Assembly: GCA_026392115.1 (NCBI GenBank)
Contig: JAPLCQ010000121.1
Span: forward strand, 1-39,624
Length of the DNA stretch: 39,624 nucleotides
Reading direction: 5' to 3'
Source of the DNA: Armatimonadota bacterium
GTDB taxonomy: Bacteria; Armatimonadota; Chthonomonadetes; Chthonomonadales; CAJBBX01
The position numbers and the translations under genes are program-made. The notes beneath the pieces are model-generated. The model saw only the letters and a list, made by a program, of their open reading frames with translations, was not told the origin of the DNA and searched no databases. This document shows, piece after piece, positions 24,421 through 33,440 of this stretch (positions within the stretch are counted from its first letter, which is position 1; each line of letters opens with the position of its first letter).

Positions 24421-24432
24421 TAATCTGACCCC

Positions 24433-25593
24433 ATGGTACCGAGAGGGCGCGAGACGGAGGCGATTGGCGGCCTGCTCCAGCGGCATCCGGTCGTTGGCGT
24501 CATCGGCGCGCGCCAGGTCGGGAAGACGACGCTGGCACGCCAGGTGTCGTCCCGGTGGCCGGGCCCGGTCCTCTTCCTCGACCTCGAGGACCCATCGCAC
24601 CTCGCCCAGCTGACCGACCCGTTGCTCGCGCTGCGCGATCGGACCGGGCTGATCGTGATCGACGAGGTGCAGCGCCGCCCCGACCTGTTCCCGGTCTTGC
24701 GGGTCTTAGCCGACCGTCCGGACCGGCCAGCGACCTTCCTGATCCTGGGCAGCGCATCGCCGCACCTGCTGCGCCAGTCATCGGAGAGCCTTGCCGGACG
24801 GATCGTCTACCACGAGGTATCCGGCTTCGGCATGGACGAGGTCGGCGCGTCGAACCTGCAGCGGCTGTGGGCGCGCGGCGGCTTCCTACGGTCCTACCTT
24901 GCAGACCGGGAACCCGAGAGCATCGAATGGCGGCGCGCGTTCATCCAGACCTTCCTGGAGCGGGACATGCCGGGTCTCGGCTACCGAATGCCGAGCGCCG
25001 CGCTGCATCGCTTCTGGTCCATGCTGGCGCACTACCATGGGCAGGTGTGGGCGACGTCGGAGTTCGCCCGCGCGTTCGGCGTGGCCGACACGACGGTACG
25101 GCGATACCTGGATGCCCTCTCCTCAGCCATGGTCGTGCATGTCCTGCAGCCCTGGCACGAGAACCTGGGCAAGCGCCAGGTCAAGGCGCCCAAGGTCTAC
25201 ATTGCGGACAGCGGCCTGCTCCACATCCTCCTCGGCATCACGTCGCACGACGACCTGGAACGCCACCCCAAGGTGGGCGCCTCATGGGAAGGCTTCGTCA
25301 TCGCCCAGTTGGCGCGCAGGCTGGGGGGCCATCGAAAGGAGTGCTGGTTCTGGGCCACGCACGGAGGCGCTGAACTGGACCTGCTCGTCGTGCGGGGCCT
25401 GAGGCGGCGCGGCTACGAGGTCAAGCGGACGACCTCGCCGCGTGTGACGCCCTCCATCCGCTCCGCGGTCGCCGACCTGCAACTCGACTCGGTGGACCTC
25501 ATCCATGCAGGCGACCAGACCTACCCATTGGCGCCGAACGTGCGCGCCGTGGCGGCGGCCCGGTTGCTAGAGGACGTTGAGCCGCTCGGCTGA
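24433..25593 (+). CDS. AAA ATPase with DUF4143 domain
   Basis: 386 residues. Walker A (GARQVGKTTL, about residues 24-33) and Walker B (LIVIDEVQ) identify the AAA_14 ATPase domain. The C-terminal half, with YIADSGLLHILLGI and a PD-(D/E)XK-like end (GGAELDLLV, YEVKRT), is DUF4143. Such single-gene ATPases are common in accessory regions and are often mobile or plasmid-associated; their function is not established. It lies directly after an AT-rich inverted repeat and is not tightly packed with its neighbours, suggesting independent acquisition. Confidence 0.9.
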   Translation: MVPRGRETEAIGGLLQRHPVVGVIGARQVGKTTLARQVSSRWPGPVLFLDLEDPSHLAQLTDPLLALRDRTGLIVIDEVQRRPDLFPVLRVLADRPDRPATFLILGSASPHLLRQSSESLAGRIVYHEVSGFGMDEVGASNLQRLWARGGFLRSYLADREPESIEWRRAFIQTFLERDMPGLGYRMPSAALHRFWSMLAHYHGQVWATSEFARAFGVADTTVRRYLDALSSAMVVHVLQPWHENLGKRQVKAPKVYIADSGLLHILLGITSHDDLERHPKVGASWEGFVIAQLARRLGGHRKECWFWATHGGAELDLLVVRGLRRRGYEVKRTTSPRVTPSIRSAVADLQLDSVDLIHAGDQTYPLAPNVRAVAAARLLEDVEPLG

Positions 25594-25698
25594 GGCAGAA
25601 GAGCCCGCGCACAACGAGGAGGTAGAGCCCGATGACACAGCCGGCTGAGACTGTTGAGTACCTGCTCACCAAGGCACGCCTGGAGATGCGCCGCGTCC

Positions 25699-26052
25699 AT
25701 GCTGGCCGCGCTGCAGCCCGCCGGGCCGGCCGTCATGCCTGCTCCGGTGACCGACGCACCGACCAACGCCACCGTGATTGAGCGGCTCGGGAGCAACTGG
25801 CCGATCATCGGGTGGGCGCTCTTCGCCGTCTGGTTCCTGGGGCCCTACGTCGCCGGCCAGGCGGCGCCCCTGGTGTTCCTCGGGGGCCTCGCGCTCTGGC
25901 TGCTCTGGTGGATCATCGACGTCGTTGATCAGCGGCCCGCATGGTGGCACGCGGCCATCGGCGTCGTGATGCTGGCGATCGGCATCCTGCCGCGCGGAGG
26001 CCTCCTCATGATCGCGGCGTGGGTGATCTACTGGACCCGCGTGCGGGAGTAG
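25699..26052 (+). CDS. Small membrane protein, unknown function
   Basis: 117 residues with three or four hydrophobic segments (WALFAVWFLGPYVAGQAAP, LVFLGGLALWLLWWIID, WHAAIGVVMLAIGILP, LLMIAAWVIYWT). An upstream ATG at 25632 has a better ribosome binding site (GAGGAGGT) but lies in another frame that stops after about 40 residues. Its first residues (MTQPAETVEYLLTKARLEMR) look gene-like, so the true gene may start there with a one-base frameshift near 25690-25700. No family recognised. Confidence 0.55.
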   Translation: MLAALQPAGPAVMPAPVTDAPTNATVIERLGSNWPIIGWALFAVWFLGPYVAGQAAPLVFLGGLALWLLWWIIDVVDQRPAWWHAAIGVVMLAIGILPRGGLLMIAAWVIYWTRVRE

Positions 26053-26134
26053 GCCAGCGGCGGCGTGATGGGACGGGCGGCAACCGTCGGACCTGTCGGA
26101 CGGGTCAGCCAGGTCCGACGTGTCGGCCGTCGTC

Positions 26135-26602
26135 TCACGCCCAGGGCGTCTCCGCGGCGCCCTGGGCCCGCATGGCCGCGCTCATCTCACCCATGTGGTA
26201 GAGCATGTGGCGCAGGTTGTAGACCAGGCGGCTGAGGAGGGCGCCCCCTGTCCAGTGGAAGGGGTTCGGGCCCAGCAGGTCGGCGTCGGAGAGGCCGGCC
26301 AGCCAGGCGTCGGTGCGCTGGGCGACCGCCTCGATGACGGCCATGGCGGCTGCCCTGTCCGGCAACCCCTCCAGCGGGCCCTCCCAGTCGGCGCCGAACA
26401 GCACGGCCCACCGGTAGCCCTCCAGTTCGGAGCGCAGGTAGAAGTCCGTGGACTCCACGGCGTGTACGGCGTAGCGAACGGGCGCCGGGGCGGTGGGCGT
26501 CTCGGCGGTCCAGGCGGTGTCGCCCAGGCCATCCACCAGGCCGCGCAGCATCTCCCACGCCCGCGCATACTGCTCCCTCATCGACGCGGCCATTGCCGAC
26601 AT
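26135..26602 (-). CDS. DinB-like four-helix protein
   Basis: 155 residues. The ATG at 26602 follows GGAGG 8 bases upstream; the longer frame back to 26959 lacks one. The helical layout and the His-containing segments (YAVHAVESTDFYL and LRHMLYHMGEMSA) fit the DinB/YfiT superfamily, whose members bind a metal through three histidines and often act as thiol-dependent transferases. It is divergent from the amidohydrolase gene across a 136-base gap that must carry both promoters. Confidence 0.8.
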   Translation of the reverse strand: MSAMAASMREQYARAWEMLRGLVDGLGDTAWTAETPTAPAPVRYAVHAVESTDFYLRSELEGYRWAVLFGADWEGPLEGLPDRAAAMAVIEAVAQRTDAWLAGLSDADLLGPNPFHWTGGALLSRLVYNLRHMLYHMGEMSAAMRAQGAAETPWA

Positions 26603-26738
26603 GGCGGTATCCTCCAGAGTGGGCCGCATGACCATGCGGCGTTGCCGGTAGGTACGTGGCCGGTTGCCCGACTTCCTGCGCTTCGGGCACGTCCGACGGC
26701 CCGCCGCTTCACAGTCATCACGCCTCAGGGAGTGTTCC

Positions 26739-27527
26739 ATGCCTGCAAGCCCACCAGCCTGCACCGTCCTCCGCATAGCCGGAGCGCAGATGCCTGTCAC
26801 AGACGATATCGAGGCGAACGTGGCGGCGCTCCTCCGGGCCGTCGGCATCGCGGCCGCCCAGGGGGCCGACCTGCTCCTGACGCCCGAGGGCTCGCTCAGC
26901 GGGTACCGGCCGCGCTTCTGCCGCCAGGCCGTGGAGGAGGCCCTGCGCGTCGTCACCACGGCGGCCGCGGTCGCCGGCCTGGGGCTGGCCCTGGGGACCT
27001 GCTTCGTGGAGGAGGACGGGCGCTGCTACAACCAGGTCCGCCTCTACACGGCGTCGGGCGAGTGCCTCGGCTTCCACAGCAAGACGCTCACCTGCGGCAC
27101 GCTGGATGAGGAGCCCCGGGGCGAGATCCGCGACTACGCCGTGGCGCCCCTCCGCACGTTCCAGGTGAAGGGTGTTACCGTGGGCGCGCTCATCTGCAAC
27201 GACCTCTGGGCCAACCCCGGCTGCACCCCGCAACCGGACCCGCACCTGACGCAGCAACTGGCCCGCATGGGCGCGCGCGTCATCCTGCACGCGGTGAACG
27301 GCGGCCGCGACGGGAGCGCCCTGTCGGAACTGGCGTGGCAGTACCACGAGGCCAACCTGCGGATGCGGGCCATCGCCGGCGGCCTGCACATCGTCACGGT
27401 GGACAACTCCGACCCGGACCGCTGGCCCTGCTCGGCGCCCTGCGGCGTGGTCGGCCCGGACGGCGGGTGGATCGTCAAGACCGAACCGACGGGCGAGCAG
27501 CACTTCTGCGCCACACTGGAGCTGTAG
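26739..27527 (+). CDS. Nitrilase-superfamily carbon-nitrogen hydrolase
   Basis: 262 residues, cytoplasmic. The Glu-Lys-Cys triad is complete: Glu50 in LLLTPEGSLSGY, Lys115 in HSKTL and Cys153 in LICNDLW. The ATG at 26739 has AGGGAG upstream, and the frame before it is low-complexity. These enzymes hydrolyse nitriles, amides or carbamoyl groups; the substrate cannot be deduced. It leads a plus-strand run of genes for glycan and small-molecule turnover, 36 bases ahead of the next start. Confidence 0.9.
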   Translation: MPASPPACTVLRIAGAQMPVTDDIEANVAALLRAVGIAAAQGADLLLTPEGSLSGYRPRFCRQAVEEALRVVTTAAAVAGLGLALGTCFVEEDGRCYNQVRLYTASGECLGFHSKTLTCGTLDEEPRGEIRDYAVAPLRTFQVKGVTVGALICNDLWANPGCTPQPDPHLTQQLARMGARVILHAVNGGRDGSALSELAWQYHEANLRMRAIAGGLHIVTVDNSDPDRWPCSAPCGVVGPDGGWIVKTEPTGEQHFCATLEL

Positions 27528-27563
27528 CCGCGAAGCCCGTCGACCCATGATCGGAGAGAGGCA

Positions 27564-28697
27564 TTGAGATACCGTCCCTATGGCCGCACCGGCCGGTCCG
27601 TGTCCGAAGTCGGCCTCGGCGGCCACCGCGAGGGCGTGGAGACGCGCGGAGGCGTCGAGCGCAACGCCCGGTTCTTCTGGACCGCGCAAGAGCGGGCGGC
27701 CATCGTCGGCCGCGCCATCGACCGGGGCGTAACCTACTTCGACACCACGTTCGGGTGCGAGATCGCGTCGCTGGGCGAGTCGCTGCGGCTCCTGGGCAAG
27801 CGCGACGGCCTCTTCGTCTCCGGTATGCGCGTCGACTTCTTCGCGTTGCTGCTGCAGGACGGCGCCTCGCCTCGGGAGTTCACCCGCCGCGAGGTGGAGC
27901 ATCGGCTGCGCGAGTTCGGGTTCGGCCACATCGAGCAGTTCATCCTCGGCGCCATGGAGCAGGGCGACCCGCTGGCCCGCGCCTCGATCATGGAGGAGGT
28001 ATTCGACGAGCTCGCCGTGCTGCGCTCCGAGGGCAAGATCAACCATGTCGGCTTCTCCTGCCACGACCCGGACTACGCGGCCAGGCTTCTCACGGCCTTC
28101 CCGCAGTTCGCCGCGGTGATGGTCCCGTACAACTTCGCCAACCGGGTGGCGGAAGGGGCCCTGGAGGAGGCGGTGCGGCATACCGGCGCGGCGTGGATCG
28201 CCATGAAGTCGCTGGTCTGGCGCTTCTACGGGATCGGCGTACCCGTCATCCGCAACCTCCGGCCCGTCCCCGGCCGCCTGGAGCACGACCCCGGGGCGCC
28301 CATCGCCGCGCTGGCCATCAAGTGGATGTTGCGCAACGAGCGGCTCACGACCTGCGTCCCGGCCGCCAACTCCTGCGAGGCCGTCGATGAGAACACGTCG
28401 GCCTGCGACGGAGGGCCGATGACCGACGAGGAGCGCGCCACCGTCGAGGCCTACCGCGCCGCGGGCGAGGCCGAAGAGGGGGCCTTCCTGGCGCTGGGAG
28501 GTCTCCACGCCGACAACGGCCGCACGCTCGAGATGTCGATCGGCCTGGCGAAGAAGGTCTTCGGCCTTCAGGCGGACCCCATCGATTGGGACCAGCCCGA
28601 TGCGGAGGAGAGGGCGAAGGCCACGGCGAGAGGGTTCCTCGACAAGCTGAGGACGGACCCGAAGTGGGCCGCGTGCCTGCTCGCCAAGACCGGGTAA
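27564..28697 (+). CDS. Aldo/keto reductase-like protein lacking the catalytic tetrad
   Basis: 377 residues from TTG 27564 with GGAGAG upstream. The TIM-barrel sequence follows the AKR pattern: YRPYGRTGRSVSEVGLGG, then GVTYFDTTFG, GKINHVGFSCHD and VMVPYNFANR. The usual active-site Tyr, Lys and His seem to be replaced: CEIAS follows DTTFG where Tyr is expected, VSGMRV stands in place of the Lys segment, and FILGAMEQ in place of the His segment. It may be a degenerate or differently acting family member. It ends 3 bases before the next start, so the two are co-translated. Confidence 0.75.
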   Translation: MRYRPYGRTGRSVSEVGLGGHREGVETRGGVERNARFFWTAQERAAIVGRAIDRGVTYFDTTFGCEIASLGESLRLLGKRDGLFVSGMRVDFFALLLQDGASPREFTRREVEHRLREFGFGHIEQFILGAMEQGDPLARASIMEEVFDELAVLRSEGKINHVGFSCHDPDYAARLLTAFPQFAAVMVPYNFANRVAEGALEEAVRHTGAAWIAMKSLVWRFYGIGVPVIRNLRPVPGRLEHDPGAPIAALAIKWMLRNERLTTCVPAANSCEAVDENTSACDGGPMTDEERATVEAYRAAGEAEEGAFLALGGLHADNGRTLEMSIGLAKKVFGLQADPIDWDQPDAEERAKATARGFLDKLRTDPKWAACLLAKTG

Positions 28698-28700
28698 CCC

Positions 28701-31550
28701 ATGAGCCGCCCAGGCATACACCGGCTCTCCGTGGTGCTCACCGCACTGCTCGCCCTCGCCCCGAGCGTCGCCTTCGCCGCACAGCCTCAGCCCCTCCACA
28801 CCGCCTACCGCTACAAGGGGCCGGGCTGGGACTGGGGCGCGAAGCCGGTTGCGGCAGAGCCGGTGGCGTCCCTCTCAGCCGCATCGAACGGCGCGTTTCG
28901 CCTGCGGTTCACGCTCGCGCCTGACGTGGTCGGCTCCGTTGCGCCGGGGTGGCGCGTCGGGCTGGTCAGCGGGCAGCCGGGGTCGGCGCCGAGCGTCTGG
29001 CTGACGGCGGGGCGAGGCTACGGACGGAAGGGCGGAGCGTCGCCCCTGGACGGCGCGACCTTCGGCGGCTCACTGCTGCTTCGGGGCGACGCCACGTTCG
29101 GCGCGAGCGGTCTGTCGGTGGACCTGACGCTCGACGGCCGGCCCGAGTTCCGCTCGGCGTGGGACCTCTACGCGCTGATCGATACGGACGGCAATCCCGC
29201 TACTGGGTTCTTGGGTGGCGATATGCTGCTTCAGGATGTCTCGCTCGGCGCGGGCGGTCCGGTTGGGCTGGACGTGCCCTGGTTCGAGCTAAGCCCGGGC
29301 GTGGCTAAGCCGGGGAGCGCCGTCACGGTCACGGCGTGGGTGCTGAACGGCACGGACAAGCCAATGCCCCGCGTGGAGCTGCGGCTGGCGCTGCCGGCCG
29401 GCGTTACGTCCGAGGAGGCGGCGGGCCCGGTGGTCACGCGGCTGCAGCCCGGCGAGCCCCGGCGTTTCCAGTGGCGAGTGACCGCCCGGGCAGCGGGCAC
29501 GCACCCAGTTCGGCTGAGCGGGGATGCCGGCGACCGGAGCGCGCGGCGCATGCAGTGGCTCACCGTCTCGCCGTCCACCGATCCGCTCCGGCACTACCGC
29601 ACCAAGGAGGGCGCCTGGCTGCCCTTCCCCGAGCGACCTACGCTGCAGGCCGGCAATCGGGCGCCGGTGGCGCGGCTCCTGACCCGGACGTCGGCGCAGA
29701 ACCGGCGCAACCTCTTCGGCATCACGGCTCACCTGCCGCGGAGCGCCGACGACGAAGACCCCTTCGCCGTGCGGAACGCGATCGACGGCGATTCGGCGAC
29801 CTGCTGGGCGTCGCGCTGGTGGCGGACCTCGGCGCCCTTCGAGCCCGAGCAGATCACGCTGGACCTGGGGGCGCCACGCATGATCGGGGCGATCCAGTGG
29901 CTGCCGGCTTGGCGCGGCGGAGGGGCGCCCGCGGCGTTCGCTCTGGCCACCAGCGCGGACGGACGGGCATGGACGGTGATGGACCGGCAGACCGACGCGC
30001 AGGCGGCCACCGATCAGACGTGGCGCTCGTTGCGCTTCGATGGGCGGGTGGCGAGATATGTGCGACTGTCGGCCGACCGGCTCCGCCAGGGTGCCACGGG
30101 CTTCTTCTGCGCGCCGTTCGAGCCGTTCCAGCTCCGGGTCGCCGAGCTCCAGGCGCTGGACGGCGATGACAAGCCGATCCGGCCGGCGGCCGTGACCTGC
30201 TCCAGCACCTTCCACGCCTGGTACAACGACCCCGCGAGCATCCGGCGTACCTGGCCGCTCCTCTTCCAGTCGGGCGTGAAGCTCAACCGGATCGGCCAAT
30301 GGGGCGACAAGATCGACTGGGCCACCGTGGAGAAGCGCAAGGGCGTCTACCGCGTGGACCCGGAGGTCGACCGCGCGATCACGCAGTCCGTGAAGTCCGG
30401 CGTCGACATACTGATGACGCTGGACTACGGGAACAACCTCTACCAGAAGGTCAAGGGCGCGCCGGACTTCGGCCCCACCTGGATGCGCGGGCACCCGTTC
30501 CTGCAGTGCGGCCCCACGACGCCCGAGGCCGTGCGGGGCTTCGCCGCCTACTGCGCCACCATGGCCCGCCACTTCCGGGGTCGCGTAAAGGCCTTCGAGA
30601 TCTGGAACGAGGAGAACGGCTGGTTCTTCGACGATTGGGCGGAGAACGGCAAGGTGAGCCAGTGCCGCGCCTACGGACGGGCGCTGCTGGCCGCCGCGAA
30701 GGCGGTGAAGCAGGCCAATCCCGAGGCGGTGGTGGTCTTCGGCGGGACGGCGGGCATGGCGCCCGACTTCGTGCGGACCGCCCTGGACGAGGGCGCGGGC
30801 CCGTACGTCGACGTCGTCGCGTTCCACCCCTACGGCCACCCGACACCCGAGGCGGCCGCCGATAACTTCCTGACGCGCGTGGGCGACACGTTCGAGTGGA
30901 AGCCCCGGCCGCCCGACCAGCGCACCTACGAGGACGAGGTCCGCGCCCTGCGGCGTATGGTGCGCCGGTACAACCCGAAGATGCAGGTCTGGGCCGACGA
31001 GATGAACTGGATGGCGCCGGGACAGCCGGCCTCGACCGCCAACGGCGACGACAGCGAGCTATCCCAGGCGAAGTACCTGGCCCGGTTCTTCACCATGAAC
31101 GCATGGCTGGAGTGCGGCGCCGTCTGGTGGTCGCTCTACAACGCCAACGGCATCCAGGAGTGGGCCGTGGTCCGCAGCTCCGACATGAGCCTGCGGCCCG
31201 CGCTCACCGCCTCGGCGGTCGTCAGCACCGTGCTGGACGACGTGCGGCCCGCTCCGGCGGCCGCGGCGCAGGCGGTCGGCCCCGTGCCGAATGGGCTGAT
31301 GGTGAAGGCGTTCCGCGACGCGGCCGGGCGCCCCATCGTGGCCCTCTGGCGCAGCACGCCGGCCTCCGACGCCTGCGTCCCCGCGCCGGTATCGCTCCGG
31401 GTTCGATCCACCTCCAGGTCGGAGTGGGAGATCGTGGACGCCCTCACCGGCACGCGGCAACGGGCCACAACAATGCGTGCGCCAGGCCGCGTCGCTTTCG
31501 AGGGCCTGCTCGTGGGCGACTGGCCGGTGTTCGTCCGGCAGGCCAGATGA
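28701..31550 (+). CDS. Secreted multidomain glycosidase (GH39-like) with discoidin domain
   Basis: 949 residues. A signal peptide ends near AFAAQ. Residues about 40-190 form a beta domain and 200-295 an Ig-like/CARDB region. Residues about 335-495 are an F5/8 type C (discoidin) domain (AIDGDSATCWASRWW, then LDLGAPRMIGAIQWLP). The catalytic TIM barrel follows, with the acid/base Glu637 in EIWNEENGWFF and the likely nucleophile Glu767 in VWADEMNW, a clan GH-A layout closest to GH39-type beta-xylosidases. The start lies 3 bases after the AKR-like stop. Likely acts outside the cell on plant-type or mixed polysaccharides. Confidence 0.78.
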   Translation: MSRPGIHRLSVVLTALLALAPSVAFAAQPQPLHTAYRYKGPGWDWGAKPVAAEPVASLSAASNGAFRLRFTLAPDVVGSVAPGWRVGLVSGQPGSAPSVWLTAGRGYGRKGGASPLDGATFGGSLLLRGDATFGASGLSVDLTLDGRPEFRSAWDLYALIDTDGNPATGFLGGDMLLQDVSLGAGGPVGLDVPWFELSPGVAKPGSAVTVTAWVLNGTDKPMPRVELRLALPAGVTSEEAAGPVVTRLQPGEPRRFQWRVTARAAGTHPVRLSGDAGDRSARRMQWLTVSPSTDPLRHYRTKEGAWLPFPERPTLQAGNRAPVARLLTRTSAQNRRNLFGITAHLPRSADDEDPFAVRNAIDGDSATCWASRWWRTSAPFEPEQITLDLGAPRMIGAIQWLPAWRGGGAPAAFALATSADGRAWTVMDRQTDAQAATDQTWRSLRFDGRVARYVRLSADRLRQGATGFFCAPFEPFQLRVAELQALDGDDKPIRPAAVTCSSTFHAWYNDPASIRRTWPLLFQSGVKLNRIGQWGDKIDWATVEKRKGVYRVDPEVDRAITQSVKSGVDILMTLDYGNNLYQKVKGAPDFGPTWMRGHPFLQCGPTTPEAVRGFAAYCATMARHFRGRVKAFEIWNEENGWFFDDWAENGKVSQCRAYGRALLAAAKAVKQANPEAVVVFGGTAGMAPDFVRTALDEGAGPYVDVVAFHPYGHPTPEAAADNFLTRVGDTFEWKPRPPDQRTYEDEVRALRRMVRRYNPKMQVWADEMNWMAPGQPASTANGDDSELSQAKYLARFFTMNAWLECGAVWWSLYNANGIQEWAVVRSSDMSLRPALTASAVVSTVLDDVRPAPAAAAQAVGPVPNGLMVKAFRDAAGRPIVALWRSTPASDACVPAPVSLRVRSTSRSEWEIVDALTGTRQRATTMRAPGRVAFEGLLVGDWPVFVRQAR

Positions 31551-31679
31551 CGCCGGACGGGGATCGCGGCCACGGAGGCGTCAACTCTGACCGCTTCTGC
31601 ACGCGGGTCTGTTCCGGCAGGCAGGAGCCGCGGCCCTGCGCGCCGAATGTGATGCCATGACGGGAAGGAGAACACCGCC

Positions 31680-33410
31680 GTGTTGACCGCCCTCTGCATT
31701 GCGGCAGGCCTGGCCTGCTCAGGAGCCCCCACCATGGAAGCGCCCGCACCACTCATGACCTACACCCTGGCCCACGACGGCACGCCGGCCTCCTACGACG
31801 AGGCGGTGGCCGCGGCCTGCATCCAGGGCATCGTGAACCGCAAGGCGCCCGCGCTGGCGCTCCTCTCGCCGCAGGACAAGAAGTCCCGCTTCTGGATCGA
31901 TACCATGAAGCAGCCCGGACGCTGGCTTGCGGGCCGCGAGGAGCAGCCCATCGTGGGGCTCGACGCCCTGCGCAGTTGGGCCGGCAGCCGCCTGAAGGGC
32001 GCCGTCATCTGGGACCCCGCCGTGCCCGCCACGCTGAACTTGGCCACCACCCTTGCCGGCGTCCGCGACGGCGTTGCGCTGAGCCCCGAACTGGCCGAGA
32101 AGGCGCTGCCCGGCTGGGGACTCCCCGTGCTGCAGGACTTCCGGGGCCGCTTCACCGGAGCCGAGACCGGCAGCGCCAAGAACGACGCCTACCGGTGGGC
32201 CATCCGCGAGTTCCTCGCCAAGGGCCTCTGCTCGGGCCACTGGCTCTGCCTCTATGAGGACGCCTACAGCACGCGGGCGCGCGGCGACATCGGCTACGTG
32301 AACACCCGCGACTGGGCCGTGCGGAACCGCTCGTTCGTCTACGACCTCTCGCCCTGGGGCGACGAAGTCCCGCAGGATGACCCCGGGCAGAAGCCGGGGA
32401 CCGACCTGGAGACCTACCACCTGCTCCTGGCCGAGCTGATGAAGCAGACGGCGGGCAAGCAGATGACCGAGGTGGCGGGCTTCTTCGCCTTCTCGAAATA
32501 CAGCAACATGCCGGACCACGCCAGCCGCCACGATCCCGTGCCCACCGAGTGGGAGACCGTCTACCTCATCTCGCCCTACAACTGCTACCAGAACACCGTG
32601 GCCTCCGACTGCTACAACCAGTCGCTCCATGTCCAGGCGCCGCGCAAGCCGCTGAAGCAGAAGGCCAGGCCCGCAGGCGTGAAGCTGGCCGACAAGACCT
32701 ACGTCTGCGTGCTCATGGCCGACTACGACAGCATGACGCCTCTCTACCAGTTCCTGCCCGACAACTGGCTCGACCCAAAGCGCGGTTCGCTGCCGCTGGC
32801 CTGGGGCCTAAACCCGAACCTGGTGGAGACCTACCCGGATATCTTCCAGTACCTCTACGAGACCGCGTCGCCCAATGACCACTTCGGCGCCGACGCCAGC
32901 GCCGCGGGGTATATGAACCCCAACCGGATCGCGCCTGAGCACATGCCGCTCTTCATCCGCCACAACCAGCGGTTCTTCAAAGAGTGCGACATGACCATGG
33001 CGCCCATGGTGCTGGACTGGGACGAGCCGACGCCTGCCGTGAAGGACGCCTTCACGAAGTTCGCGCCGGACGGCTTCGCCACCATCGTCATGGACCTGCA
33101 CGGGAAGGGCGGCAAGCTGCCGGAACCGCAGGTCTGGAAGGGCATGCCGGTCCTGGAGCTGATCAACGACGGGTGCAACTTCACGGACGTGGAGACGCAT
33201 GCCGGCATCCTCTCCAGCGCCATTTCGGCCCGGCCGCAAGGCAAACCGGCCTTCCACTTCTTCCGCATCGTCTGGACCGGCCCCGGAAACGTGGCGGCTA
33301 CACTGGAGCGGCTGCAGGCCAAGAGGCCGGAGCTGGACATTGAGGTCGTGGGCCCCGCCGACTTCTTCCGGCTCTTCAAGGAGTCGAAGGCCAGGACGCC
33401 GGGGGACTGA
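31680..33410 (+). CDS. GxGYxYP-family putative glycoside hydrolase
   Basis: 576 residues from GTG 31680, with AAGGAG nine bases upstream and a short signal-like N-terminus (LTALCIAAGLACSG). The barrel-like C-terminal half contains AAGYMNPNRI, a variant of the GxGYxYP signature, along with VCVLMADYDSM and GSLPLAWGLNPNL, as in this family of uncharacterised putative hydrolases. The last Tyr/Pro of the signature is changed (MNP for YxYP), so the active site may differ. The 129 bases upstream hold no gene. Confidence 0.8.
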   Translation: MLTALCIAAGLACSGAPTMEAPAPLMTYTLAHDGTPASYDEAVAAACIQGIVNRKAPALALLSPQDKKSRFWIDTMKQPGRWLAGREEQPIVGLDALRSWAGSRLKGAVIWDPAVPATLNLATTLAGVRDGVALSPELAEKALPGWGLPVLQDFRGRFTGAETGSAKNDAYRWAIREFLAKGLCSGHWLCLYEDAYSTRARGDIGYVNTRDWAVRNRSFVYDLSPWGDEVPQDDPGQKPGTDLETYHLLLAELMKQTAGKQMTEVAGFFAFSKYSNMPDHASRHDPVPTEWETVYLISPYNCYQNTVASDCYNQSLHVQAPRKPLKQKARPAGVKLADKTYVCVLMADYDSMTPLYQFLPDNWLDPKRGSLPLAWGLNPNLVETYPDIFQYLYETASPNDHFGADASAAGYMNPNRIAPEHMPLFIRHNQRFFKECDMTMAPMVLDWDEPTPAVKDAFTKFAPDGFATIVMDLHGKGGKLPEPQVWKGMPVLELINDGCNFTDVETHAGILSSAISARPQGKPAFHFFRIVWTGPGNVAATLERLQAKRPELDIEVVGPADFFRLFKESKARTPGD

Positions 33411-33440
33411 CGCCCGCATCACACACGGAGGACCGCAGCC

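Noticed and set aside
26718-28799. 693-codon minus-strand open frame
   Set aside because: Antisense to the nitrilase and AKR-like genes, both with recognisable motifs.
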